Source: JAWLCG01 sp041687295
Lineage (GTDB): Bacteria > Planctomycetota > Phycisphaerae > SM23-33 > FEN-1343
Reading direction: 5' to 3'
Length of the DNA stretch: 40,468 bases
Assembly: GCA_041687295.1 (NCBI GenBank)
Contig: JAWLCG010000003.1
Location: 1-40,468, forward strand
In this document: positions 5,778 to 13,303 of the stretch, piece after piece
Numbering within the stretch: position 1 is the stretch's first letter
Layout of the letters: each line of letters opens with the position of its first letter
The notes under the pieces: model-generated
The model's database searches: none
Told to the model about the DNA's origin: nothing
Seen by the model: the letters and a program-made list of their open reading frames with translations, nothing else
Position numbers and translations under genes: made by a program

Positions 5778-8528
5778 CTACTCGTCCCCCAATTGCTGCG
5801 CCAGCGCCTCCCGCACGCGCTGGGCGGGGCTGGCGGGGTCGAGCTTCAGGGCCCGATCGGCGGCGTCGAGGCCACGGCGGAGGGTTTCCCGGTCGCCGCT
5901 GGCCCGGCCGATGCGGTAGCAGACGGCGGCGAGATTCGCCCACGCCTCGGCCAACTCCGGGGCGGCCAGCGTGGCGTCGGTGGCGGCGCGGAGGGCCTGC
6001 TCAGGTCGGCCGGCCCGCAGGTGCAGGGCGGCCAGCGTCTGGTAGACGCTCGTGTCGTAGGGGTTGAGGCTCAGCAGGGCTTCGTAGGCGGCGACGGCCT
6101 GGTCCGACTGGCCCAGCTGGCGGTGCAGCTCGGCGATCCGCCGTGGCCAGGCCGGGTCGGTCATGTTGTGGCGGTGGATCTCCTCGATCTGCTCCAGGGC
6201 CCGCGCGTCCAGGCCCAGGTGCTGGTAGAGTCGCGCCAGTTGCTCGTAGCTGTACGGGTCCAGCGGCAGGCGCTGCTGGAGGGTCTGCAGGGCGGGGATG
6301 GCCCGCACGGCGTCCTGGCGGCCGAGGTAGACCTGGGCCTGCACCCGCGGCGCCACCGGGTCGCCGGGCCGGGCGCGTTCCAGGCGCTCGGCGTACTCCA
6401 GGGCGCGGGTCCCTTGGTCGGCTTCCAGGGCGGACAGGGCCAGCACCGTCAGGGCGTCGGCGTCCTCATCCAGTGTCAGGGCCCGCTCGGCGGCGGCGAC
6501 GGCCTGCTCGCGCTGCCCCGCGGCCAGCAGGGCCCGGGCGAGCTGGCCGTGGGCGGCGGCGCTGTCAGGGCTCTCCTGCAGGGCCGATCGGGCCTCGTTG
6601 AGCGAGGGCGCACCGGCCGGGTCGAACCCCCACGCTTGCACCTGCTGGCGGGCCCAGGCGGCGAAGGCCGAGTCAAAGGCCTCCTCCGTCGTGCCCAGCA
6701 CCCGCTCGAAGATGGCGGCCTGGCTGAGCCCGTCGCGGAAGCCCGCCAGCATCGCCCGCATGGCCGAGTCGCCGTGCGTTTCGGTGATGTACTCGATGAT
6801 CCACTGCGCCTGGGCGTAGGCCAGGCTGCGGTCGCCGCGGCGGCGGGGGCGGATGAAGCCCCAGTCCAGCTCGCGGACGGTGAACAGCCGATCGGCCCGG
6901 ACGGCCTCGACCAGGGCCTGCACGGCCGAGAAGTCCCGCCGGTCGGGCTGCTCGTGGACGGCCAGGGCCTCGGTGAGCCAGTGGGGGATGCGGTTTCGCG
7001 TGGCCGAGAGGGTGACGGTGTGGGTGTACTCGTGTCGCAGCACGGCCGGCCAGAGGAAGGTGCCCATCTGCGACCGCTGAGGGTGGGGGGCGGCCAGCAC
7101 GATCACCCGCCCGGTCGACGCCCCGACGGTGCCCACCCACGCCTTGCCGGTCAGCCGAAGGGAAAAGTCGGTGTGTGTGGGGAAGAACTCCACCAGCGTC
7201 TTCTCGGGCGGCTCGTGGTCGTAGGTGGCGCAGAGCTCTTCGTGGATGCTCTCGAGGTACTCGCCGGCCCGCTCCAGCAGGACGCGGTCGAGGTTGCCGT
7301 CGGCGCGGATAAAGAAATGCTCGGTCTCGTGGGTGACGAAGTCGCGCTCCATGCGTCGCAGCAGGTTGATGTAGTTGACGACGTCGGCGCGGTAGTTGTC
7401 GATGGCGTGGGCCTTCTCGAAGGCGGCCAGGGCCATATCCTCGTCGCCGCGCTGCATGTGGAGCAGGCCCAGCTCGGTCCAGCTGGCGGCCAGCTGGGGG
7501 GCCAGCGCGACGGCCCGTTCGAGGTGCTCGCGGGCGGGGCCGAACTGCCGCGCCGCCAGCAGCCATTCGCCGATGATCCGGTGCATCACCGGCCAGGGGC
7601 CCTGGTGGACGGCCTCGACGCGGGCGATGGCCTCGGCGGCGGCCGGCGCATCGTCCTGGCGCAGGCGCAGGGCGGCCAGCAGGCTCAGGGCCTCCAGGTG
7701 GTCGGGGTTGACGGCGAGGGCGGCCTCGATGGGCTCGGCCGCCTCGTCGAGCTTGCGCTGCTGCATCCGCAACTGGGCCCGCAGCAGCAGCAGGCCCGCG
7801 TGGCGGGCGTTGCCGGCCAGGCCGCGGTCGATGAGCCCCTCGACCTGCTCGAACTGCCACTGCTCCAGCCCGATCGTCGCCAGGCCCGCCAGGGCGTCGG
7901 GGTTGTCCGGGTTGATCTCTAGGGCCTTGGCGAGCTCCTCGGCGGCCTCGCGCTGGCGGTGCTTGCGCAGCAGGAACAGCCCCGTCGCCACGCGGGCGGG
8001 GACGTACTGGCTGTCGACGTCGAGGTAGGCGCTCTGCAGGTAGTTGCGCAGGATGACGCCGGCCTGGTCGCTGGCCCGCTGGCCGGTGAGCGTCATCAGC
8101 CGATCCATCACCAGGCCTGTCGCCGTCAGGGCCTCGGCATCGGTCCGGACGGCCGGCTGGGTGGCGACGCGTTCGATGGCGCGGTAGCGGGCGAGGGCGT
8201 CGTCGGTCCGCCCCCGCGTTTCCAGCGCCCGGCCGGCCAGCAGGATCCCCGGCGGCCAGTCGGGCCGAAGCTCCAGGGCCCGCTCGGCCGAGGCGAGGGC
8301 CTCGTCGTGCCGCCCGACGGTCATCTGCAGCTCGGCCCGCAGGACGTGGGCGGCGGGGTCGTCGTCAGCCGCCGAGACCAGGGCGGCCAGGGCCTCATCG
8401 TACTGCCCCCGCTCGACGAGTGGGCGTGCCTCGGCGAGCGCATCGGCCGGTGCCGAGGCCGGCGCCGTCTGCCCCGCCGCCAGGCCCGCCAGGGCCAACA
8501 CCGCCGCCAGGATCCATGGCCAGTTCAT
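5778..8528 (-). CDS. Exported TPR protein with HEYTH gluzincin-like peptidase domain
   Basis: The 916-residue product starts with a signal peptide (MNWPWILAAVLALAGLAAGQ, cleavage after about residue 20) and then arrays of tetratricopeptide-like helices over about 30-390. A central domain (about 395-620) has HEYTH at about 499-503 and a third-ligand motif WLTEAL, with Glu near 520. That is the Peptidase_MA-like gluzincin pattern. Further TPR units fill about 640-900. It should be an exported zinc-dependent hydrolase, or an inactive relative, that uses TPRs to hold partners. The ATG at 8528 gives a clean signal peptide. It is divergent from the HAD gene and stands alone. The substrate is unknown. 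Family C and A repeats lie directly after its stop codon. Confidence 0.85.
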   Translation of the reverse strand: MNWPWILAAVLALAGLAAGQTAPASAPADALAEARPLVERGQYDEALAALVSAADDDPAAHVLRAELQMTVGRHDEALASAERALELRPDWPPGILLAGRALETRGRTDDALARYRAIERVATQPAVRTDAEALTATGLVMDRLMTLTGQRASDQAGVILRNYLQSAYLDVDSQYVPARVATGLFLLRKHRQREAAEELAKALEINPDNPDALAGLATIGLEQWQFEQVEGLIDRGLAGNARHAGLLLLRAQLRMQQRKLDEAAEPIEAALAVNPDHLEALSLLAALRLRQDDAPAAAEAIARVEAVHQGPWPVMHRIIGEWLLAARQFGPAREHLERAVALAPQLAASWTELGLLHMQRGDEDMALAAFEKAHAIDNYRADVVNYINLLRRMERDFVTHETEHFFIRADGNLDRVLLERAGEYLESIHEELCATYDHEPPEKTLVEFFPTHTDFSLRLTGKAWVGTVGASTGRVIVLAAPHPQRSQMGTFLWPAVLRHEYTHTVTLSATRNRIPHWLTEALAVHEQPDRRDFSAVQALVEAVRADRLFTVRELDWGFIRPRRRGDRSLAYAQAQWIIEYITETHGDSAMRAMLAGFRDGLSQAAIFERVLGTTEEAFDSAFAAWARQQVQAWGFDPAGAPSLNEARSALQESPDSAAAHGQLARALLAAGQREQAVAAAERALTLDEDADALTVLALSALEADQGTRALEYAERLERARPGDPVAPRVQAQVYLGRQDAVRAIPALQTLQQRLPLDPYSYEQLARLYQHLGLDARALEQIEEIHRHNMTDPAWPRRIAELHRQLGQSDQAVAAYEALLSLNPYDTSVYQTLAALHLRAGRPEQALRAATDATLAAPELAEAWANLAAVCYRIGRASGDRETLRRGLDAADRALKLDPASPAQRVREALAQQLGDE

Positions 8529-8602
8529 GCCCCCATCTTACCCGCCGTCGGCGACCCGACAAACCCCCGCCCGCGCGGGTGGCGATCGGCCGGTCGGGGG
8601 GA

Positions 8603-8608
8603 TATACT
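8603..8608 (+). promoter_or_regulatory. Candidate -10 box of HAD gene
   Basis: TATACT (5 of 6 to TATAAT) would start transcription near 8615, giving a leader of about 37 nt with AGGAG at 8640-8644 before the GTG at 8652. The -35 region is weak. Confidence 0.35.
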
Positions 8609-8651
8609 GCGCCGAATGGTTCCGACGTGCATCCGCAACAGGAGAATGCTC

Positions 8652-9332
8652 GTGCTGCAGGCGTTGATCTTCGACTTTGACGGCGTGGTGGTCGATAGCG
8701 AGCCCGTGCACTGCGCGGGGTTCCAGGCCATCCTGAAGGACCGCTACGACATCGACATCACGCTCAACGACTACTACGAGCGTTACCTCGCCTACACCGA
8801 CGCCGAGGCGTTCGGCATCATCCTGTGCGATCACGGGCGCGATCTCGACGCCGCGACGCTCGCCGAGCTGATCGAGGCCAAGACTGCCCTGGTGCACGAG
8901 ATGTTCCGCCGCGACATCCGCGCCCTGCCCGGGGCGGTGGAGCTGATGGCCTCGGCCCGGCAGGCGGGCCTGGCGGTGGCGATCTGCTCGGGGGCGCTGC
9001 GGGACGAGATCGAATTGGCCGCCCGCGCGGTCGGGGCGCTGCAGCACGTGCAGCTGATCGTCTCGGCCGAGGACGTGCCGGCCGGCAAGCCCGATCCCGC
9101 CGGCTACCGTCTCGCCCGGCGCCGCCTGGCCGAGACGCTCGGCCAGGAGCTGCCTGACGGGGCGTGCGTGGCCATCGAGGACGCGCCGGCCGGCATCGTC
9201 GCCGCCCGCGGGGCCGGCCTGGCCGTGCTGGCCGTCACCACCAGCACCCAGCCCGACCAGCTCGCCGGGGCCAACCGTGTCGTCACCAGCCTCGCCGACG
9301 TCACGCTCGACGACCTCCGCCAGCTGGCGTGA
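8652..9332 (+). CDS. HAD superfamily phosphatase (beta-phosphoglucomutase/Gph-like)
   Basis: This is a haloacid-dehalogenase-type phosphatase or phosphomutase. Motif I is FDFDGVVVDSEP at the N-terminus (nucleophile and acid Asp pair), motif II is the Ser in ICSGAL, motif III is the Lys in PAGKPDPAGY, and motif IV is AIEDAPAGIVAA. A helical cap domain lies between motifs I and II, which places it in subfamily I with phosphoglycolate phosphatase and beta-phosphoglucomutase. The GTG at 8652 sits 7 nt after AGGAG. An ATG at 8646 is too close to that site, and an ATG at 8616 would lie almost at the predicted transcript start. The gene is monocistronic and divergent from the TPR protein. The exact substrate cannot be read. 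Confidence 0.88.
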   Translation: MLQALIFDFDGVVVDSEPVHCAGFQAILKDRYDIDITLNDYYERYLAYTDAEAFGIILCDHGRDLDAATLAELIEAKTALVHEMFRRDIRALPGAVELMASARQAGLAVAICSGALRDEIELAARAVGALQHVQLIVSAEDVPAGKPDPAGYRLARRRLAETLGQELPDGACVAIEDAPAGIVAARGAGLAVLAVTTSTQPDQLAGANRVVTSLADVTLDDLRQLA

Positions 9333-9360
9333 GCCAGGACATCCCCCGGCCCCTCTCGGC

Positions 9361-9415
9361 ACCGGCGCCTTTCCCCAAGCCCACGGATGCAATCCGTGGG
9401 GGTCTCGCCCGGCGC
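9361..9415 (+). repeat. Family A element, copy 2
   Basis: ACCGGCGCCTTTCCCCAAG then CCCACGGAT-GCA-ATCCGTGGG then GGTCTCGCCCGG. This is the most compact family A copy, with a perfect 9-bp stem and a 3-nt loop. It starts 28 bp after the HAD stop codon. Confidence 0.75.
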
Positions 9416-9481
9416 GTGCGTCTGGGGCCAGACGCTTCATGGGTCCATCAGTGTCCGGCGGTGTTCCGTCCTCGGCACTCC

Positions 9482-9592
9482 CAAGACGTGGCTACAAACT
9501 CCGTAGCCACGGCACCCGGACGCTTCTTCCTCTCTGGATCTCAGAGAGCCTCTGTGCCTCTTCCTCTGTGTCCTCTGTGCCTCTGTGGCCCA
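9482..9592 (+). repeat. Family D element, copy 1
   Basis: A 5' hairpin, CGTGGCTAC-AAACTCC-GTAGCCACG (9-bp perfect stem), is followed by GCACCCGGAC and a tract of CTCTGTG and CCTCTGTG units. Copy 2 at 13142-13252 aligns over about 110 columns with 14 mismatches and no gaps, so the two are recent relatives. Confidence 0.8.
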
Positions 9593-9635
9593 CCTCCGCT
9601 GTTTCTTCTTCGAAGGTCCTCGGGCATGCCCCGGC

Positions 9636-10796
9636 CTATTTGAGCAGGTCACGCTGGCGGGCGAGGCGGGTGTAGAGGGCGTCGATCTGCTCGACCATGG
9701 TCTGGGCGGCATAGGCCTCGCGGACGCTCTGCCGGCCGGTGGCGCCCATCCGCTGGCGCAGGGCGGGGTCGTCGGCCAAGCGGATGATCGCCTCGGCCAG
9801 GCCGGCGACCTCCGCCGGGGGCAGCAGGATGCCCGTCTGGCCATCCTGGACGACCTCAGGCCCGCCGTCGAGGTCGTAGGTGATGACCGGTCGACCGGCC
9901 AGCAGGGCCTGGGGCAGCGTGCGGGGCAGGCCCTCGTGCAGACTGCAGTGGAGCACCGCATCGCTGGCGTGCATGACGGCGGGGATCTCGTCGGGCGTAA
10001 GCAGGCCGGTGAAGTGGATGCGCTTCTGCATGCCCATCGCCTCGACCTCGGCGGCGAGGGCCTCACGCAGCACGCCGTCGCCGACGAAGCACAGGTGGAT
10101 GTGTTCGGGCAGGCGCGGGGCGGCCCGCAGGATGTACTCGTGCCCCTTCAGCGGCGCCAGCCGGGCCACCTGCGTGAACAGCACCGCCCCGGACGGCAGG
10201 TTGAGGCTTCGACGGAAGGCGTCCGCCGCCGGGGGACGCTTCAGGAAGCGCTCCACCTCCATGCCGCTGCGGATGGTGGTGTACTGGCTCGGCTCGCCGA
10301 TGCCGGCGGCCAGGGCCTGGGCGGTCATGGCGTCGGCGACGCTGATGAGGGCGTGGCACTGGCGGGCGGCGGTCCGCTCGAGGCGGATGTAGAGCTGGTT
10401 GACCCACCACGGCTGGAAGGGGTGGAACGGCAGGCCGTGAATCGTGTGGACCACCAGCGGCACGTGCCGTCGCCAGGCCGCCCGTCGGCCCAGGATGCCC
10501 GCCTTGCTGGCGTGCGTGTGCACGACGTCGGGTTCGAGCTGGGCGAAGTAACGGAGCAGCGATCGGTAGCTCGCCTGGTCGCGGAGCGGGTGGACCTCGC
10601 GTCGCAGGGCCTGGGCCACGATGACTCGATACCCCCCCGCCAGGGCCCGGTCGAGCAACTGGCCCTCCGGTCCCAGGGGCGGGCCGGTGATCAGCGTCAC
10701 ATCGTGGCCGCGATCGCTGAGCCCCTCGCAGGTCAGCAGCGTGTTCTCCATCGCCCCGCCCACGATCAGCCGGGTGATCACGTGAACGATCTTCAT
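9636..10796 (-). CDS. Glycosyltransferase family 4 protein
   Basis: This 386-residue GT-B fold glycosyltransferase transfers a sugar from a nucleotide donor, probably into a surface or exopolysaccharide. The N-terminal domain starts MKIVHVITRLIVGGAMENT, the usual Gly-rich GT4 acceptor-side loop. The C-terminal donor domain has VARLAPLKGHEYI, HFTGLL and the signature LHEGLPRTLPQALLAG with its paired glutamate. The ATG at 10796 gives the canonical family start; the longer frame to 10832 adds only a poor N-terminus. It is a single gene with no other polysaccharide genes adjacent. A Fur-box-like sequence lies about 45 bp upstream (10836-10856). Donor and acceptor are unknown. Confidence 0.88.
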   Translation of the reverse strand: MKIVHVITRLIVGGAMENTLLTCEGLSDRGHDVTLITGPPLGPEGQLLDRALAGGYRVIVAQALRREVHPLRDQASYRSLLRYFAQLEPDVVHTHASKAGILGRRAAWRRHVPLVVHTIHGLPFHPFQPWWVNQLYIRLERTAARQCHALISVADAMTAQALAAGIGEPSQYTTIRSGMEVERFLKRPPAADAFRRSLNLPSGAVLFTQVARLAPLKGHEYILRAAPRLPEHIHLCFVGDGVLREALAAEVEAMGMQKRIHFTGLLTPDEIPAVMHASDAVLHCSLHEGLPRTLPQALLAGRPVITYDLDGGPEVVQDGQTGILLPPAEVAGLAEAIIRLADDPALRQRMGATGRQSVREAYAAQTMVEQIDALYTRLARQRDLLK

Positions 10797-10835
10797 GGCC
10801 CCAACTGTCCTAACCGGCCCCGGCGGCGTCAAGTC

Positions 10836-10856
10836 TTATCTGATTATCATTACAAA
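10836..10856 (-). promoter_or_regulatory. Fur-box-like operator upstream of the glycosyltransferase
   Basis: On the minus strand this reads TGTAATGATAATCAGATAA. Its central 12 bases TAATGATAATCA match the core of the 19-bp E. coli Fur consensus exactly, while the outer half-sites do not. It lies about 45 bp before the ATG, where a repressor would act. A Fur-family gene sits at 18473-18877, but specificity is not shown. Confidence 0.35.
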
Positions 10857-10927
10857 AGCTGCCCGGCCACACGAAGCATGCCCTTGGTCCTTAAGCCCGT
10901 TACTTCTGTGCAGTACAATACATAACA

Positions 10928-10964
10928 CTTCAGGAATCCTCAGAGTTGAGAGTGATTCCTGAAG
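10928..10964. terminator. Perfect 11-bp hairpin between flxA and the glycosyltransferase gene
   Basis: CTTCAGGAATC at 10928-10938 pairs exactly with GATTCCTGAAG at 10954-10964 around a 15-nt loop. On the minus strand it lies 60 bp beyond the flxA stop and is followed by a T/A-rich TGTTATGTATTGT, so it may terminate the hdr-flx transcript. It could instead be an operator for the glycosyltransferase gene. Confidence 0.45.
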
Positions 10965-11024
10965 GGCTCTCTCTCCCTTGGCCGGGGCAGATCGGCACGG
11001 CGGGTCCTGGCCGGGCGAGCGCGT

Positions 11025-11870
11025 CTACATGTCCCCGTCAGGCAGATCCGACAGCTGCGCTACGGTGAACACCGGGCCATCCTTGCAGACGTAGACGCCG
11101 CCGATGTTGCATCGCCCGCACTTGCCGACGCCGCACTTCATGCGGTTCTCCAGCGTGGTGTAGACGTCGGCGGGTGCGAAGCCTTGGGCCTTGAGGACCG
11201 GCAGGGCGAACTTGATCATGATCGGCGGGCCGCACACCACGGCCACGGCCACGGCGGCGGGGGGGGGCATCCCCTCCAGCACGGCCGGCACGAAGCCGAC
11301 GCGGCCAGCCCAGCCCTGGGCCTCGCCGCCGGGGTCGACGGTCTCGACGAGCGTCACGTCCGCCCGGCCGGCCCAGTCGGCCAGCTCATGCTTGTAGATG
11401 CGGTCGGCGACGGTGCGGGCGCCGTAGAGGATGGTGACGGCGCCGAACTCCTCCCGGCGGTCCAGCACGTTCCAGATGACGCTGCGGACCGGCGCCAGGC
11501 CGATGCCGCCGGCGACGAACAGCACGTCGCGCCCCCGCCAGTCCTCCAGCGGGAAGCTGTTGCCGTAAGGCCCGCGGAAGCTGATGGCCTGGCCGACCTC
11601 GCGGTCGAACAGCGCCGCCGTGACCCGCCCGGTGCGGCGGAAGGTGCACTCGATGGCGTCGGTGCGGGTGGGGGGGCTGGCCACGCAGAAGGTGCTCTCG
11701 CCCTCGCCGGGCAGGCCGTACTCGCCGAACATGCCCACGCGGTAGCGGGCGAAGAAGGCCTCACGGCTGGGCCCGTCGGCGAACTCCAGGCGGAGCGTCC
11801 GCACGTCGGGGGCCTCGTCGTGGGCGGCGGCGATTCGCAGCTGGGCGGGCTGGTAAAGGTCGGTGCTCAT
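11025..11870 (-). CDS. FlxA-like FAD/NAD(P)-binding subunit
   Basis: The 281-residue protein is a ferredoxin-NADP reductase-fold subunit related to FlxA, AsrB and the gamma subunit of sulfhydrogenase. FAD-binding residues (FRGPYGNSF) lie near 100 and an NAD-binding loop (FVAGGIGLAP) near 120. A C-terminal [2Fe-2S] motif C-x4-C-x2-C (KCGVGKCGRCN) with a further Cys in YVCKDGP lies near 245-262. It would oxidise NADH and feed electrons to the Hdr-Flx bifurcating complex in the cytoplasm. Its start overlaps the stop of flxB by 4 bp (ATGA), so translation is coupled. As last gene of the minus-strand cluster it is followed by the hairpin at 10928-10964. AsrB is the main alternative, but the HdrABC context favours FlxA. 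Confidence 0.82.
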   Translation of the reverse strand: MSTDLYQPAQLRIAAAHDEAPDVRTLRLEFADGPSREAFFARYRVGMFGEYGLPGEGESTFCVASPPTRTDAIECTFRRTGRVTAALFDREVGQAISFRGPYGNSFPLEDWRGRDVLFVAGGIGLAPVRSVIWNVLDRREEFGAVTILYGARTVADRIYKHELADWAGRADVTLVETVDPGGEAQGWAGRVGFVPAVLEGMPPPAAVAVAVVCGPPIMIKFALPVLKAQGFAPADVYTTLENRMKCGVGKCGRCNIGGVYVCKDGPVFTVAQLSDLPDGDM

Positions 11871-12883
11871 GAATGGGCCTTCCGTCGGCTAGCCAAGTGG
11901 GCGATGGCGGCAGCGACCTCACGCATGCTCATGCCGGCCGGGCAGATCCGCTCGCACCGCCCGCAGCCGCTGCAGCCGAGCTGGCCAACCCGCTCGGGCA
12001 GATAGAGGAACTTGTGCAGCACCCGCTGGCGGAAGCGGGCGGCCTGGTCGGGTCGGGGGTTGTGCCCGCTGGCGTGCAGTGTGAACAGGCCCAGGCCGCA
12101 GGCGTCCCAGTTGCGGTGGCGCTCGGCGCGGGAGCGGGTGGACTCGTCCTGCAGGTCGAAGCAGTGGCACGCCCCGCAGGCGTAGGCGCAGGCGCCGCAG
12201 CCCAGGCAGGCCAGAGTCCAGCGCTGCCAGTGGTCGTCGTCGAAGTTGTCGGCGCACCAGTCGGTGACGGCGCTGACGTCGAAGCGGGTGGGCAGCTCGG
12301 CCGGCGGGTCGAGGGGCGCGTCGGCCTGGCCGGCCAAGGCGCCGGCGGCGGCGAGCAGCCCTTCGCCCAGCGGCGTGGCCGGCTCCAGGGCGAGCCGCCG
12401 GCCGGCGTCGGCCCAGCGGAGCACCAGGTCGGCACCGGCCACCGCGTCGGGGGCCCCGCCCACGCTGGTGCAGAAGCAGGCCTCATCGGCCGAGGTGCAG
12501 ACGATCACGGCCAAGGCCAGGTGTGCCCGGCGGGCGGCGTAGAAGGGGTCCGGCTCGGCGTCGTTCATCACGGCGTCCAGCGTGGCCAGCATCGCCAGGT
12601 CGCAGGGCCGCACGCCCAGCACCAGCGTCCGCGGCGCCGGCGGGGTGAGCGGCTCGGGCGTGAAGTCCGGCCCCTCCAGCCGATAGCGGGCGACGGTCTC
12701 GCTGGGCGGCATGACCGCGTCCTTGACGGCGTTGACCGGGTGGGTCCGCAGGTCGATCGTCGCCCCGGGCCGCCAGTCGGCCAGGCGGACGACCTCGCCC
12801 TCGCGCAGCGGCGCCACCACGCGCCAGCCCGCCTCGACCAGCCTCGCCGAAAAGTCCGCCAGTTTGTCGCTATCGATGAACAT
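11867..12883 (-). CDS. FlxB-like 4Fe-4S dicluster subunit
   Basis: This 338-residue protein resembles FlxB, AsrA and the sulfhydrogenase beta subunit. The N-terminal two-thirds has the family signature VRPCDLAML at about 93-101 and an ACFC region. The C-terminal third carries two [4Fe-4S] motifs, CLGCGACAYACGAC near 225 and CSGCGRCERICP near 308. It should relay electrons between the NADH-oxidising FlxA and the Hdr core. The start codon sits directly beside family E sequence (12884-12920), and a 420-bp repeat-filled gap separates it from flxC. The flxBA pair may therefore be a separate transcript or depend on read-through. No strong ribosome site precedes the ATG. Confidence 0.82.
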   Translation of the reverse strand: MFIDSDKLADFSARLVEAGWRVVAPLREGEVVRLADWRPGATIDLRTHPVNAVKDAVMPPSETVARYRLEGPDFTPEPLTPPAPRTLVLGVRPCDLAMLATLDAVMNDAEPDPFYAARRAHLALAVIVCTSADEACFCTSVGGAPDAVAGADLVLRWADAGRRLALEPATPLGEGLLAAAGALAGQADAPLDPPAELPTRFDVSAVTDWCADNFDDDHWQRWTLACLGCGACAYACGACHCFDLQDESTRSRAERHRNWDACGLGLFTLHASGHNPRPDQAARFRQRVLHKFLYLPERVGQLGCSGCGRCERICPAGMSMREVAAAIAHLASRRKAHS

Positions 12884-12920
12884 TCGGATTCTTGATCTTT
12901 GATTGCAGATGTTTGATTAG
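12884..12920 (-). repeat. Family E AATC-rich repeat, copy 2
   Basis: On the minus strand it contains ATCTGCAATCAAAGATCAAG, matching ATCTGCAATCAGAAATCAAA at 14757-14776 with only A/G differences. It touches the flxB start codon, while the other copy contains the hdrA stop codon. Confidence 0.55.
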
Positions 12921-13000
12921 TAGGGACGCCTGCTTCAGGGGTCGAACACGATGGCGGCAAGGCGACCCACCGTCCTGTACTCACCGTCCGGGCCACCCAC

Positions 13001-13036
13001 CGTCCGGGTGCCGTGGCTGCGGTGTTTGCAGCCACG
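13001..13036 (-). repeat. Family D hairpin, copy 3 (reverse, short)
   Basis: CGTCCGGGTGC then CGTGGCTGC-GGTGTTT-GCAGCCACG. This is the reverse complement of the 5' hairpin part of the other family D copies, with a compensating stem change (GCTGC with GCAGC instead of GCTAC with GTAGC). The CTCTGTG tail is absent. Confidence 0.65.
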
Positions 13037-13049
13037 CTCTTTCGCCTGC

Positions 13050-13080
13050 GAAGACCCCGGGCAAGCCCGGGGCTATATAG
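13050..13080 (+). repeat. Family C palindrome, copy 2
   Basis: GAAGACCCCGGGCAAGCCC followed by GGGGCTATATAG, identical over this length to the copy at 5740-5770. Confidence 0.75.
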
Positions 13081-13141
13081 GGACACACGGATGGGCCTGG
13101 CACCTTTGATCCGCAGGCAGCGCCCGCCCTGCTGGGGCCTC

Positions 13142-13252
13142 GAAGACGTGGCCACAAACACCGTAGCCACGGCACCCGGACGGTCCATCTTCTCTGAATC
13201 TCTGAAAAGCTCTGTGCTTCTTTCTCTGTGTCCTCTGCGCCTCTGTGGCCCA
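13142..13252 (+). repeat. Family D element, copy 2
   Basis: Hairpin CGTGGCCAC-AAACACC-GTAGCCACG, then GCACCCGGAC and the CTCTGTG tail. It aligns without gaps to 9482-9592 with about 87 % identity by hand count. Confidence 0.8.
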
Positions 13253-13267
13253 TCTTCTTCGGAAGGC

Positions 13268-13300
13268 GCCCGGCCTCGCGGCGCTCGACCCGGCCTACGG
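13268..13300 (+). repeat. Family B palindrome, copy 4
   Basis: GCCCGGCCTCGCGGCGCTCG, then ACCCGGCCTACGG. It ends 3 bp before the flxC stop codon. Confidence 0.7.
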
Positions 13301-13303
13301 CCG

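Larger units (their letters stand above)
9333..9635. other. Gene-free gap with families A and D repeats
   Basis: These 303 bp between the convergent HAD and glycosyltransferase genes hold a family A element (9361-9415) and a full-length family D element (9482-9592). No coding signal, RNA gene or clear terminator is visible apart from the repeat hairpins themselves. Confidence 0.7.
12884..13303. other. Repeat mosaic splitting the flxC-flxB junction
   Basis: These 420 bp contain, in order, family E (12884-12920), CCCACCGTCC-type short repeats (about 12966-13008), a reverse family D hairpin (13001-13036), family C (13050-13080), a full family D (13142-13252) and family B (13268-13300). No ORF is supported. 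The neighbours flxC and flxB otherwise belong to one functional unit, so this looks like stepwise insertion inside an operon. Confidence 0.75.

Noticed and set aside
5703..7922. A 739-codon open frame on the plus strand
   Set aside because: It is antisense to the TPR-peptidase gene, which has a signal peptide, repeats and a zinc motif; the antisense translation has low-complexity Gly/Arg/Val bias and no recognisable domain. It is typical of high-GC DNA.
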